From positions 3,669,846-3,733,845 of the forward strand of contig LN554852.1 of the NCBI GenBank assembly GCA_000953735.1: a stretch of 64,000 nucleotides of DNA. The letters run 5' to 3'. The position numbers were made by a program, and so were the translations under genes. The stretch's first letter is position 1, and every line of letters starts with the position of its first letter. The notes under the pieces were generated by a model, which did not search any database, was not told the origin of the DNA, and saw nothing but the letters and a program-made list of their open reading frames with translations. Source of the DNA: Moritella viscosa (GTDB lineage: Bacteria; Pseudomonadota; Gammaproteobacteria; Enterobacterales; Moritellaceae). Positions 8,544-18,423 of this stretch are shown here, in pieces.

Positions 8544-9865
8544 GAATAATTTCAACCTCTGTGTTTGCCTCTACAAAGGCAGGGTTAACTAGCCCGTTGC
8601 GGGTGATAATGCGGTGGCGCTGTTCACAACTGCCTGTTTGTTGGTATGCAATGAGCGCGACGGGCATTGTCACTCGCGGCGTAAATAAGGTGGTATTGGG
8701 CAGCTGCACCGCGCGGCGATTAACATCATCCATCACGGCATTGCGCAGGTCTCGCAGTGTTTTACGTAGCGCTGAACTTTCTGTTGAGCCATGTTCATCA
8801 ATGGCAATACGCGCGCGCTCACCAAGCAGCAAACTCAGCGCATTGCCCATTTGGGTTAATTGCTCGCCAGTTAACACCTTACTGTTATTGACGCCTATCA
8901 AGCCTGTTTGCCGTTCGTCTTGCTGGCCAGCAGTCAGTGAGGAGGCCGCAATGGCACTGGCTTTGGCGATAGCGGCATTATTTAACAACAGCGCTTTAAA
9001 CGCGCTGGCATTGGCAAGCACTTGCGTTTGTAATGATCCATTTTGATACAGCAGCACTGAGGCGGAATTATCATTGTCTGATATCAGTTTATGACGCAGG
9101 CCGCCCGTGACCATGAGCTCTGCTTTTAGTCCGTTCCAGCGGTCGATGACCTGATCATAAACATCAAGCGCACGAATAGGATCGGTTGCTATGGACTTGA
9201 CACTTTCTACAAGCCCCATGATCTCGCGCGCCAGTTCGCCTGGATAGGCCAGCAATTTACCCACGGAGCTTTTAACGCGTGCCAGTCTGTCTTTCCATTC
9301 GCCCAGCCCAGAGGGCAATGACGGCAGTGAACGGGTAAACTCATCCAAATCATCAAGCAGCGAATCGACCATGTCACCCACGCTTGGGGTCGCTGCGGCC
9401 ACATTAAATTTGGCTTTAAAATCCGCCGCATTTTTCTCACTGGCAAGTTTGGCTTTGTCATCCACAACTTTGGCCGTGTCAGCCACTTGACTTGGAAATA
9501 ACGAGGAGCCCGCTTCAAAACACTCAAAGCTAACCGTGGCAGTGTTCTCTGTATTAAGCGCAAATTTATGCGTCACACTGCCAATTTGAACTTGTTGAAT
9601 ATCCCCACCAAGGGTGGACTAATTCACCCGGTCCCGATTGATTTAATACCCCCAACAATGCGCTAAGCTCCGTGAGGTAATCATCACCCACCACGCGTGC
9701 ATTTATACTTTGCTTATTGATGGCTGCGCCATTGTCTTCAGCAAAACTGGTTTCTTTCTTTGGGTATTCATGCGCGGCCGCACGTCGCCCCGCACTGCCT
9801 TCAACATCTTCCAGTAAGAAAGTGACATCTCGAAAGGATGCCGTTAAAAGGTGTTCAAATGACAT
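8536..9865 (-). pseudogene. DNA circularisation protein N (Mu gp43), frameshift near 9605-9620
   Basis: Frame one (9865-9566) supplies MSFEHLLTASFRDVTFLLED, the AAAHEYPKK segment and GPGELVHPWWG. Frame two (9576-8536) continues with HKFALNTENTATVSFECFE and the rest. Mu N proteins have exactly this join (…GxLVHPxxG…VxVxS…), so one gene of 443 codons has been split. The span is 1330 nt, one over a multiple of three; the extra base is probably in a G4 run at the WWG codons. Mu gpN participates in tail/baseplate assembly and is annotated as a DNA circularisation protein. As written the product stops after 99 residues. Confidence 0.82.
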
Positions 9866-9882
9866 TTATTATCGCCTTACAT

Positions 9883-11861
9883 TTATGAGGGAAGTGAAAT
9901 ACCCATGTCAACTTGTGGGCCCGGTGCGCTTTGAATACCGACTTGTTTTATATTGACGCGCTTGTCATGCACATCCACTTGCAAAGCGACCGCCTGTGGT
10001 TCATTGGGCATTGGCGCAGGCGCTGCCGGAGCAGGTATCGGTGTTATCTTGTCCTCATCCATCCAGCGATTGGCCAGCTCGCCCAACTTAGCGCCTAAAA
10101 ACGAGCCCACGATGCCGCCAATTGCTGTACCTACTACAGGTACAACACTGCCTAACGTTGCGCCAATCGCGCCGCCAGCGGTTGATGCGGCAAGCTCAAC
10201 GGCTGTTGCGCGGTTAAGGTCGCCATTAATAGCCATTGTGGCAGCTCCCAGTGCAACGCCCCCCATTCCCCGTAACTTGGTGCGACCGCTTAAACGGGGA
10301 CGCGTTTTGGTTCGAGGTTTAGGGCGGGGCTTTTGCTGTGTCTGAGAACGCAGCGGTTTTACGGGTGCTAAACGGTTACCCATGGCCATGTCTGTCGCGC
10401 CCAGAGCTAAACCTTTCATGCCACGTAATTTGGTGCGGCCACCAAAGCGGGAGCTGCGAGTTCGAGAGCGCCGGGTGCGACGTTTATTTCTTTTATTTCG
10501 CGAGTCAACCTCACCTGTTGTGGTGCTTATTCCATTAGCTGGCATGTTAACGACATAGACAGGCATCGTGCCCAGGTCTTTTGAACCGCCGCCTAACGGA
10601 TTGTTTGATTTTTTCTTTTTGAGTGAGTTGTAGACTTTTTTTGCACCACTACCGACATCCCACATTTTTTTAGCTACAACCAGTCCTGCTCCGACCTTGG
10701 CGATATTCAGCCCCATATCCAGCCACTTTTGCACCGCATTGGGATCAAGGTCGAGCGCTTCTTTTAATTCAGCTAAGGGCGTTGCTAACTGCTTGTTGGC
10801 AAAGCGATCTACTTCACCCCGTAAGAAGGTAAACGTGCTGCCTAATGTACTGGCATTCTTGGCACTGGCTTTTTGAGTTGTGCCCAGTTCATATGTTTTA
10901 CTGATCAAGGATTGCAGCAGTGCTTTATTATCCTCAGAATACAAACTCGATAGCCCTTGCAAGCCCGTATCATCAAACACATCACCGAGTTTTAAGGGAT
11001 CATTTTTTGCTGTCTCTAAAATTTCCATTAACAGCTCAACGGGTTCTCGCAGCTCTTTGGTGCCAGCTTTAAATACCGCTATGCCTTTTTCATCTAAAAA
11101 CTCAACGTTCTTCTTTTTCTGAAATGCGGAGAATACCGCTGCAATAGAGGTGACCGATTCCTCTGCGCTGCCTTTGGTTTTGACAAACATTTGCGCCAAC
11201 GCACCCATTTGGGCAATGGACTCGGGGCCTTTTTGTTGAATAATGGAGAACAGTTTCGGTGCAACGCGGGCAATCTCATCAACGCCCACGGAACCTTTAG
11301 CAAACTGGCCATAGAGTTGATCTAATAATTGGCTGACTTCTGTTGAGCCCGTGACGCCTTTTTCGTAGAACTGGGCAAGCAAGGAGGCTGACGACTTGCA
11401 TCAGTGCCGAACGCTTGCATGAGCATACCCAGGTTGCCCATGTTTTCTTCAACAAATCCCGCGTTTCCGGTTAAACCAAGCAACGCATCCACGCCTTGAC
11501 CAAGCTCTTTATAATCAACGCGAATATCGGACTGACTAGCCACATCACGAATAGAGGCCGAGAGCTGCGCCACTTTGGCGTCACTTAACTGTGCATTGGT
11601 GCCCATCCGCACCATGGCCGCGTCAAACTCGGCGGCGTTTTTTGCGCCAGCCCCCAAGCCAATCGCACTGCCCAGGGCAATATAGCGGTTGCCGAGCTTA
11701 TCAATACCGCGTCCAGCGGCATTGGTAGTCGAACGTATGATCCCCATCGCGGTCTGGTTTTTCTTGGCAAACCGCGACATAGATTGACCGTAACGCTGTG
11801 CTTTAGCTTCTAAATTACCGGACAGGTTTATCAATATCTCTGTAGCGAGTTTGTTACCCAT
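9883..11861 (-). pseudogene. Tail tape measure protein, single-base deletion near 11400
   Basis: The N-terminal frame (from 11861) gives GNKLATEILINLSGNLEAKAQRYGQSMSRFAKK and a typical tape-measure core (NAAEFDAAMVRMGTNAQLSD) up to MQAFGTDAS. The second frame continues SSASLLAQFYEKGVTGSTEV to the stop at 9883. The span of 1979 nt is one base short; an A lost at GATGCAAGTC would restore 659 residues. The C-terminal half has glycine-rich hydrophobic stretches (GGAIGATLGSVVPVVGTAIG) and two near-identical basic repeats, each ending in TKLRGM(K/G)G(L/V)ALGA(T/A). The protein sets tail length and enters the host membrane. It follows the tail chaperone genes, overlapping them by 8 nt. Confidence 0.85.
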
Positions 11862-12331
11862 TTTGTTGTGCCTTTAATGTTGTAAAGAGATGTATGACGC
11901 GGCGAAGGGGAAGCGTTTGTAAATAGGCCACTGGCAATCTACTGCTCATTGCCAGCAGTAGATGTTGTGCAAAATCAGCCAGTGGTTTCAGTTCGCCCCC
12001 GCGCAGCCAATGCCTCCGCCAGTGCCATGTCAAGCTCATCCGCTTTGAGCTGTAACAGGGTTAAATCCGGCGGCGATAGCTTACGCAAGTCTTTAATACT
12101 CAAGGGCCCCGCATAGCTGCCAACACTTTCTACTTGGCGGCGTAAGAGTTCGAGCCCTAACAGTACATCAGAGGTATACACCACAGGGCGGTCATTCATT
12201 ATGACTATTTTTTCTGATGCCAACTGCGCATCAATAACATCACCGCTGCTAAGTTCTCGCATCGTGACTTCACTGTGCGTCACATCTGAAATGGTTAACC
12301 CGTCGTTTAATTCAAAAGTAATGACTGCCAT
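11854..12331 (-). CDS. Tail assembly chaperone fusion made by programmed -2 frameshift (gp41-gp42 type)
   Basis: Reading the gp41-like frame from 12331 and slipping back two bases at CGGGGGCGA (12001-11993) joins it to the overlapping frame that encodes GGELKPLADFAQHLLLAM and ends at 11854, next to the tape-measure start. The span of 478 nt plus 2 gives exactly 160 codons (159 residues). A longer second chaperone made by frameshifting, placed just before the tape-measure gene, is the rule in long-tailed phages. For Mu a -2 shift has been reported. The slip itself is inferred from this conserved layout. Confidence 0.7.
11975..12331 (-). CDS. Tail assembly chaperone, Mu gp41 family
   Basis: The 118-residue protein begins MAVITFELNDGLTISDVTHS, has TMRELSSGDVIDAQLASEK, and ends in a helical segment (DLTLLQLKADELDMALAEAL). 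This matches the Mu gp41/phage tail assembly family. The ATG at 12331 was chosen because the open frame upstream is the shifted tail-tube tail, fused only by an apparent base insertion near 12341-12345. It is the short partner of the frameshifted fusion product and is thought to coat the tape measure during tail assembly. Confidence 0.8.
   Translation of the reverse strand: MAVITFELNDGLTISDVTHSEVTMRELSSGDVIDAQLASEKIVIMNDRPVVYTSDVLLGLELLRRQVESVGSYAGPLSIKDLRKLSPPDLTLLQLKADELDMALAEALAARGRTETTG
11993..12001 (-). promoter_or_regulatory. Programmed -2 ribosomal frameshift site CGGGGGCGA
   Basis: On the minus strand the codons GCG CGG GGG CGA ACT occur 18-26 nt before the gp41-like stop. The heptad with five G residues followed by CGA matches the -2 slippery signal I recall for phage Mu. 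Two bases back gives GGC GAA CTG, opening the downstream frame. Confidence 0.7.
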
Positions 12332-12333
12332 AA

Positions 12334-12683
12334 TTACGCCTTTTTCACTGTTGAAGCCGTGTAGTTTCAGTTTGATCTCGCCGCTGTCGCTGAGCGTTGC
12401 AGGCTCGGCAACCGTGGCTTTATCCATTAAGTAATCTTTACCGTTATCGCCCTTCCCAAACTGCCGTGGCATTGGCAATCTGATTCACTTCAAGAATGTC
12501 CACGTCTTCATCGGCCACCAAGGTACATTCAATGGATGGCGGAGTGTATTTACGAGAGAACCCCAACACCTTGCCTTTGCCCACATGCGGCGTACTGGTG
12601 TAACCACCGGGGTTAAGGGTGGCCCCTTCTTTTGTTTTTAATTCTTTACCATTCACGCGAATGGTGACTTCACCTAAAATCAT
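12334..12683 (-). pseudogene. Tail tube protein (Mu gpM), two single-base insertions
   Basis: Frame one (from 12683) encodes VTIRVNGKELKTKEGATLNPGG through NQIANATAVWEG, then stops at 12444. The next frame continues GDNGKDYLMDKATVAEP to HGFNSEK. An extra G (GAAGGGCGAT, near 12456) breaks the frame. An extra A (A5 near 12341-12345) removes the natural TAA at 12336-12334, just before the gp41 ATG. Removing both gives 115 residues, very close to the 118 of Mu gpM. The protein forms the inner tail tube within the sheath encoded immediately upstream. Confidence 0.82.
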
Positions 12684-12692
12684 GCTATTTCC

Positions 12693-14168
12693 TTAAAGTT
12701 TGTACTGAATGAGGGCGGCTAAGATACGCAGCTGATTAACGCAATCAGGGTGCATTAGCACGTTTAAGCGATTCACATCGCCGCTATCACGGCTCACCTG
12801 TAAAGAGTCTGCGAACTGCTCATACCCTTCGATTAAACCGTTGTTAACCCATTCCAATGCGAGCGCTAAAATGGCTTGACGCATGAGTTTTGGCGTCACA
12901 ATAGGCTGACTCGGGTCGATATTGGCAAGCACGTCATCGCTGGCTAATTTGTGTCGAGGAAATGAACTCGTCACCATGCTTTTCAGTGAGTAACGCAAAT
13001 ACCCCAATGTCGCAGTGGTGGTGATATCCAGATAACTGGGGTCAACATCACCAAAGGCGTTGACGCGGTACATGGATATTTCACGCTCAATGGCCACGCT
13101 GCCACCAGGGGTAACCTGGTATGTGGCAATGCCATCATGCAGCAGTAAGTTACGCTCTACCATGTCCCATGCAATCGCTTTACTTGGGGCTAAAATGCCG
13201 TTTAACACTAACGTTTGCAGTGGCCGCGCAGGATCTACGCCAAGGCTTTTGGCGGCAGTTGCCCCATAGCTTGCGGCCCATTCCCATGTTGGGTTAGGTG
13301 CTTTGTTTGTGCCCATGCAGGTAATAAGGTGATCATTACGCGTTTCACCAAAGGTGCCTGTTTCGCTGTGCGTCCCCCGAAAGGCGGTATACGCTAACCC
13401 TTCTATCATTTTCAGTGGACCCCAGCGGAGTGTTAACTCATCACGCAGGGTGTTGAGAGACTGGGTGTCAGACCAGGGCATGATGATGTGGTTAAACCAT
13501 TCATCGCCTAATTGCGCGATGATGTCTGTCATATCAGGGGTGCCAGCGCCGCCAGAAAACGGTGTAATAGTCGCGATAATGCCTGCAGGTAATACTTCAC
13601 GATCATAATAGTTCAGGCGTACATCCAGGTCGTTGCCAAGTAGCCCTTTGTGTTTCGACGTTAACACCAGTGACTTATTGCTTCCACTGTCTACTGACGC
13701 GGTGACATACAAGTCGGCATTTTGATTAATACTGCTCACACAGGCTGTGACGATGGCAACAGCATCAGCATTTTTGGCCATGGCAACTTGTACAGATTGC
13801 CCTGCAATCAATAACGCCACCACACCCGCTTGCGTGACAATGCCGTCAAAGGCGACCTTAGCTTTTGCCGCTTGGCCGTCCATGTCGGTAATACCCAGCG
13901 CAAAGCATTCAGTGTAATTGTTGGCAGATTTTACCGCCTTTAATGCGCCTGATAACATAGATCCTTTACCATACAGCGCGTCAATTTCGCTTGCTCCGCC
14001 TGTGATACGCGTCAGTGACAATGGCGCGACACTGGCCGCCGCGGTTTGCTGTCCCAGGACTAATAGTTTTTGCGATTGCGCAGGCGTGCCACTCACTGCA
14101 CCTGTGTTATCAATTTCCACATACACCAAGGGCACGCGGATATCATTGGGAATAGTACCTAATGGCAT
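12693..14168 (-). CDS. Contractile tail sheath protein (Mu gpL)
   Basis: This 491-residue protein matches the Mu gpL/tail sheath family in length (Mu L is about 495) and motifs. It starts PLGTIPNDIRVPLVYVEIDN, has ITGGASEIDALYGKGSML and ARPLQTLVLNGILAP centrally, and a C-terminal VTPKLMRQAILALALEWVNN. It forms the contractile sheath around the tube. It overlaps the DUF2635 gene by 1 bp and precedes the tube gene by 9 bp. Unlike the tube gene it is intact. Confidence 0.92.
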   Translation of the reverse strand: MPLGTIPNDIRVPLVYVEIDNTGAVSGTPAQSQKLLVLGQQTAAASVAPLSLTRITGGASEIDALYGKGSMLSGALKAVKSANNYTECFALGITDMDGQAAKAKVAFDGIVTQAGVVALLIAGQSVQVAMAKNADAVAIVTACVSSINQNADLYVTASVDSGSNKSLVLTSKHKGLLGNDLDVRLNYYDREVLPAGIIATITPFSGGAGTPDMTDIIAQLGDEWFNHIIMPWSDTQSLNTLRDELTLRWGPLKMIEGLAYTAFRGTHSETGTFGETRNDHLITCMGTNKAPNPTWEWAASYGATAAKSLGVDPARPLQTLVLNGILAPSKAIAWDMVERNLLLHDGIATYQVTPGGSVAIEREISMYRVNAFGDVDPSYLDITTTATLGYLRYSLKSMVTSSFPRHKLASDDVLANIDPSQPIVTPKLMRQAILALALEWVNNGLIEGYEQFADSLQVSRDSGDVNRLNVLMHPDCVNQLRILAALIQYKL

Positions 14169-14353
14169 TATTTCTTCTCCTGTTTTTGAGCCGCAGGCTT
14201 GTCGTCATCTGCAACGATTAATTCAACATCACCATCACGAAGGCGGCGCAGCCAATAAGATGAACGAGTCACGCTTTCACCTTCCGGCTCTAAGTGCGAG
14301 CCATCGGGTTTGCGCACGCGCACATCAGGTTCTTTGGGTTTAATGTTAAACAT
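14168..14353 (-). CDS. DUF2635 family protein (Mu gp38)
   Basis: A 61-residue basic protein with NIKPKEPDVRVRKPDGSHLEPEG and SYWLRRLRDGDVEL, the conserved core of DUF2635. In Mu-like phages it is always encoded directly before the sheath. Its precise role in the virion is not established. It is coupled to the sheath gene by a 1-bp overlap. Confidence 0.85.
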   Translation of the reverse strand: MFNIKPKEPDVRVRKPDGSHLEPEGESVTRSSYWLRRLRDGDVELIVADDDKPAAQKQEKK

Positions 14354-14361
14354 GGACTGAT

Positions 14362-14976
14362 TTATCCTCTTTCAAGTTGAATGTCAGCGCGGATATGCGC
14401 GCCATCATCGGGGCCGATTTGAGCATTACATTGTAAAAAGTCATCGAGCTGGGCTAAGCTAATCGGCTGATCTAAGCGGCATTCTTGCGACCAATCCACT
14501 GACCAGAGCGCCACGCCGAGATCGTCCAATGCGGCGCTGTATAAGTTTTGCCAGCTCACTTGCGAAACCTTGTTAAACGCAATTTTGCCAAGGCTACGGG
14601 TAAACTCAGCTTGACTAAGCAACACGCCTAATTTGCCTGAGATCACTTCTGCGCGTTGGTCGCGGTTTTTACCAAACTGGTCGTTGGTCATGACAAACGC
14701 CACAAACTTAACCTGTCCCACGATAGAGCCTGCTTCACGGCGAACCTGGCTCACGTTTAACGCCGTCACGCGAATGCAGCCCGAGCCAGTGACTTCTTTT
14801 TTAATTTCTTCTGGTGAGTTAAATCGGCCCTTATGACGCGTGACCGCACTGACCTTATCTAAAGCGCTAACCTTGCCTTTAAATTCTGCTTCAAGGCGCT
14901 CAACCACCGCTTGTGTCACCGCAATGGTGCTGCCCGTCAGTTCAAGTGTTGGGCGAGTGTCAATTGTGTTTTCCAT
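14362..14976 (-). CDS. Mu gp37 (DUF1834) connector/tail completion protein
   Basis: From the ATG at 14976 (TAATG overlap with the upstream gene, preferred to the MAGHNL start at 14994) the protein has 204 residues. It carries AVVERLEAEFKGKV and VTGSGCIRVTALNVSQVRREAGSIVG, and a C-terminal NLYSAALDDLGVALWSVDWS. These features and the location after the gpG-like gene fit DUF1834/Mu gp37, a neck or tail-terminator protein. The gene is intact. Confidence 0.78.
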   Translation of the reverse strand: MENTIDTRPTLELTGSTIAVTQAVVERLEAEFKGKVSALDKVSAVTRHKGRFNSPEEIKKEVTGSGCIRVTALNVSQVRREAGSIVGQVKFVAFVMTNDQFGKNRDQRAEVISGKLGVLLSQAEFTRSLGKIAFNKVSQVSWQNLYSAALDDLGVALWSVDWSQECRLDQPISLAQLDDFLQCNAQIGPDDGAHIRADIQLERG

Positions 14977-15515
14977 TAAATTATGTCCTGCCAAAAATCA
15001 CCGATAAGGGCTAACAGCTCACGCTCATTGGCGCTGGATAAACCAAGAAACGCACGCTGCGGCGTCAATGCGCTGCGCTGATGTGGTTTCACGTTTTGAT
15101 ACACTGGGAATTTCAATACCTTGCCAAACGCCTGGGTGATAAGACGCGTGTGCGCGGGGACATCTACCGCCCCTTCAAACCCATTTTGATGCGCGCGAGC
15201 ATAGACCAGTGGTGAGCCCACGTGGACTTTATCGCCCGACACGAAAAACTCGATGGAGTCATCCAGATCACCCGAACCCATTAACAGCGATTGATTACCG
15301 TGGCGCGTTTTACTGTAGGTTGAACTCCACGGTGCCCACGGCGTACCATCGGGCGCGTTTTTTTCATGTTGAATACGTCGGTGAGTCTGTGACTCCACCT
15401 CTGCACCAATCAACTGCTTGAGTCTGTCTTGGTGTCCGGTATCGGCCAGTTGCGCGATATGACGCTCAATACGTTGCAGCTCTTGCGCGCCCTGGACGGT
15501 AATGGACATACTCAT
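14976..15515 (-). CDS. Virion morphogenesis protein, Mu gpG family
   Basis: The 179-residue protein has the family core: HRRIQHEKNAPDGTPWAPWS, SLLMGSGDLDDSI, KVHVGSPLVYARAHQNG and a C-terminal TPQRAFLGLS. In Mu, gpG acts in joining heads and tails. It overlaps the gp36-like gene by 4 bp and the next gene by a TAATG junction. No damage is seen. Confidence 0.88.
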   Translation of the reverse strand: MSMSITVQGAQELQRIERHIAQLADTGHQDRLKQLIGAEVESQTHRRIQHEKNAPDGTPWAPWSSTYSKTRHGNQSLLMGSGDLDDSIEFFVSGDKVHVGSPLVYARAHQNGFEGAVDVPAHTRLITQAFGKVLKFPVYQNVKPHQRSALTPQRAFLGLSSANERELLALIGDFWQDII

Positions 15516-15955
15516 AAGATATCGCCAATACTTGCGCGCATTGAAGGGCGATAAGGTGCAATCACTTCAACTTTACCTGAGGTGTTTTCAGTGGGCTTGG
15601 AGACTGTTGGCAACCCCAAGTCACGGCGACCCGCTTTCACGTCTTTCAGGGTGACTATCGCATTATCGTAACGCTGCTGTATCAAGGTTGAGATATTGCT
15701 ATCACGATCGGCTAACCAGTAGAACGCGATTGAAAGAGTCAGGCGGTTAATGAGCCGTGGCACTTGCGCCAATGGCAGTTGATAGCGCGTTAAAAATGAA
15801 TTCACTTCATCTGCGGCATCATTTAATGCACTCGTGATAGCGACATCATCGAGCGTTTCACCGTCCGCTGCCGTGGCAACCGTCCACACAAAGCTGGCAT
15901 CGCGCTCAAGTAAATCTTGCTTGGTTGCGTAAACGACAGGGCTAATAACCGTCAT
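15512..15955 (-). CDS. Mu gp36 (DUF1320) connector protein
   Basis: The 147-residue protein begins VVYATKQDLLERDA and includes ALNDAADEVNSFLTRYQLPL, LINRLTLSIAFYWLAD and a C-terminal RPSMRASIGDI. These are hallmarks of the DUF1320/gp436 family, a head-tail connector component encoded after gp35. It is intact and tightly packed with its neighbours (4 nt and -4 nt). Confidence 0.88.
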   Translation of the reverse strand: MTVISPVVYATKQDLLERDASFVWTVATAADGETLDDVAITSALNDAADEVNSFLTRYQLPLAQVPRLINRLTLSIAFYWLADRDSNISTLIQQRYDNAIVTLKDVKAGRRDLGLPTVSKPTENTSGKVEVIAPYRPSMRASIGDIL

Positions 15956-15959
15956 CAGC

Positions 15960-16469
15960 TTATTCCTCGGTTTCTACAAGCGTTACAATCAATTTCGGCT
16001 CACTGCGCAGCCGCAAAAGCTCATCGCTTGTAATAAATTCAGGGTCGCTCTGGCCTACTGATTCATCATCAACCACCACATGGCAAGGCTCATTTAGCCA
16101 TTTTCGGCCACAACGCCAAAAGCCTTGCTCAGGTCGTGCGCTAACTTCACAGACCACCGTTTTCGTTGCTGCGTGGGACTCTGGAGCAGATAAAAGTGAT
16201 TGCGCCGTATCATCAATAACACCCATTTTAGTGTCGTCAGTGTCGATTAATGCAGGGGGTTCAGAGCATTTCAATGTTGAAATAGCGTCGTCATCAATAC
16301 TCGTTTCGCCGTTATCAGGGCCGATTAATACAGGCGCATCAGACGATTGCGATGTCGAAACGGCAGCATCATCAACAACGGATGTCGCTTGCGTTGTTGA
16401 CGCTGTTTTTTTATCTTCTGATGAAACGGGTTTACTCGACTTCTTAGGCGATGTTTTTTCATTAGACAT
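15960..16469 (-). CDS. HI1506-related protein (Mu gp35) with acidic repeat insert
   Basis: The 169-residue protein has a Lys/Ser-rich start and a C-terminal domain (RPEQGFWRCGRKW, HVVVDDESV, ITSDELLRLRSEPKLIVTLV) typical of HI1506-like/Mu gp35 proteins. Between them, residues about 31-95 carry three degenerate 20-25-residue acidic repeats: (V)DDAAVSTSQSSDAPVLIGPD, IDDDAISTLKCSEPPALIDT and VIDDTAQSLLSAP. The repeats look like an internal expansion in a linker. A structural accessory role between head and connector genes is inferred. Confidence 0.75.
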   Translation of the reverse strand: MSNEKTSPKKSSKPVSSEDKKTASTTQATSVVDDAAVSTSQSSDAPVLIGPDNGETSIDDDAISTLKCSEPPALIDTDDTKMGVIDDTAQSLLSAPESHAATKTVVCEVSARPEQGFWRCGRKWLNEPCHVVVDDESVGQSDPEFITSDELLRLRSEPKLIVTLVETEE

Positions 16470-16547
16470 GATTGACCTTCATTGATATTGAGTGGTGAGT
16501 TAACCCCTCTGTCTATTCACGCATAAACAGAAGGGCGTACACGGCGC

Positions 16548-17451
16548 TTACAAGTATTCAGAAACCAGCAGGTCAAACTTCTTATACAACGTGTTTGTGG
16601 TGCCAGCGATCTGATTACTCATCATCAACTCTTCTGATGCAGCTTCATTATCACCGCCCACGACTAAATGGGTGGCTTTGGTGCCCAGTGGCGTGCCGTT
16701 ATCGCGGGTAAATGAACGCAGCAATGCGCGCGCTTTGTTTTAAGTTTTCTTTAGTGAGCGGCGCTTTAGAGCCCACCGCCATCTGCCAAAAACCAAACCC
16801 GGAATTACCGCGCCCGTCAGTGGCATAAATGAATTCATCGTTGAGCACCACATGATCGCTGTCCATGTCATCGAGCGACTTAAACTCAAATTCACGGCGC
16901 TTTTGATAAACCAGTGGTTTAAGGGGACGTGAGCAGTCTAATAAGAACCAGGCTTCACCATCAGGAATGGGCGTACCACCGCTATCGTTGCCATTGGCAA
17001 TAATGTTCGACGCCGTGCCACCTGCCATTGGGTGGTCGGTATCAAAGAAGTACTGGCCGTCATAGCATGTGGTGGTGAAACCTGCGGCAAGGAGGCTAAA
17101 CACCATTTTGTCAGGGAACACCGCCACATCTTGGCCGATAGATTCCGCCATTAGGCCGTATTGACCAATCTGGTCGTCTTCGACTTTATCGCGCTCAACG
17201 GTAATGGATGCTTCAAATTTCTTATTTTTAATGGTGTAACCGTGCTCAGCCAGTTTCGCTAATTGGCGGTCGCCCAGCCATTCTTTGATCTCTGGCCAGT
17301 CACCCAAGAAGCCATAATCTTCGGCGCTGGTTGACGAACTCAATATGGTGGCAATTGCGCCATGGAGTGGTTTAACTGTGCCCAAACCTTTTTGGTACGC
17401 TGCCGAAAGGCCCGTGCTGAGGTTTCGGACTTGTTCTGCTGTAATTGGCAT
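16548..17451 (-). pseudogene. Major head protein (Mu gpT), frameshift near 16740
   Basis: Frame one (17451-16699) encodes the gpT family pattern: ITAEQVRNLSTGLSAAYQKG, FLGDWPEIKEWLGDRQ, YTIKNKKFEASITVERD, GQYFFDTDHPM. It reaches LTKENLKQ, then diverges and stops. The next frame continues ARALLRSFTRDNGTPLGTK, THLVVGG and NTLYKKFDLLVSEYL to the TAA at 16548. The span of 904 nt is one over a multiple of three; the extra base is likely an A in CAAAGCG. Repair gives 300 residues, close to the 305 of Mu T. As written the capsid protein lacks about 60 C-terminal residues. Confidence 0.88.
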
Positions 17452-17486
17452 TATTAAGTTCCTATAAATTTAATGAATAACGTAAT

Positions 17487-18423
17487 TCACGCGCTCGGTT
17501 TAGCGGATAAAAACTGCTCTTTGGTTAATCCCATTGAACGGCACATGGCCAGTTCGCCCTCCGTTAATGACGTGTCACCGTCTTTTTTCTGCTTGTGCTG
17601 AGTGTCAGTGCTGACCAGCTTGGGCGCACTGGCAATAAAGTTTTTGAACTGCTCGACACCGCCGTTCGGCGCGGCATGTGGCCAAATACATGTCTTTATT
17701 GGCTGGGGCCACTTTACCGTCAGTGATAGCGCCATCGACCAACGCTGTTATCTCAGCATCATGAATGTCTTTGAGCTTTTGTTCCGCCGTGGTCGCGCGG
17801 TTAAGGGCTAACTCATGCGTGGCAGTGGGCACAAACTTATCCAGTGGCGGAGTTTCTGCGCGGTTAAGCGCCAATTGTTTATCGTTTTTAAGTGTTTCGA
17901 TGCTAGTAACGACTTGTTCTTCATTGGCTTGGGGAGTGAGTCCCAACGCAGTCACAATGGCGAGTGGCAATGGCATAGGTAGTTCCTCTTCTTTTCGATT
18001 GAGTGCAGGCAGTTTTAAATTAGGCTGGTTAGTAAAACCAACGCTAACGACTTCACTTACAACGCCTTGGGCGTCAAAGTAAAAACTTGGCGAGTAGTAA
18101 CGGTACTTACGCTCACTGACGATAAGCGCCCCTTCGGTATTGAAGTTGACCTTGCCCCACACAGCGCCATCGCGCACTTCGAGGTTTTCTACCCAGCCAT
18201 AGGCAGGGGCTTCTTCACCTTTTGGGCCCTTGATGTGGGTGGCGTGTTCAATATCCCACGGGATGTTGGCAAGGTTTGAGTCTTGAACGACACGCTCTGG
18301 AGCGACATTATTCCACTGCCTGCCATCTTGGCCTTGAAACGCGCCAGCTGGCACAAGCAAGATCCAATCGGGTAATGTACGCGGCAGTTCATAGCACAGC
18401 GCAAGATAATGGGGTTTGGGCAT
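17487..18423 (-). pseudogene. Phage protease/scaffold (Mu gpI/Z), frameshift near 17660
   Basis: Frame one (18423-17605) has PDWILLVPAGAFQGQDGR, the WDIEHATH and APAYGWVENLEVRDGAVWG segments, and ERKYRYYSPSFYFDAQG. This is the Mu I-type prohead protease, where WDIEHAT supplies the conserved His and YRYxSPxF the Ser region. The internal MPLPLAIVTALGL start fits the scaffold-only product Z. After LATCRAE the frame is lost; the other frame gives GGVEQFKNFIASAPKLV to the stop at 17487. The span of 937 nt is one base too many, and repair gives 311 residues. The protease active-site part is still encoded; the scaffold C-terminus, which would contact capsid, is lost. Confidence 0.85.

Noticed and set aside
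7915-9046. Plus-strand open frames of 100-160 codons across the baseplate and N genes
   Set aside because: They are antisense shadows of GC-rich conserved phage genes, and their products have no recognisable features.
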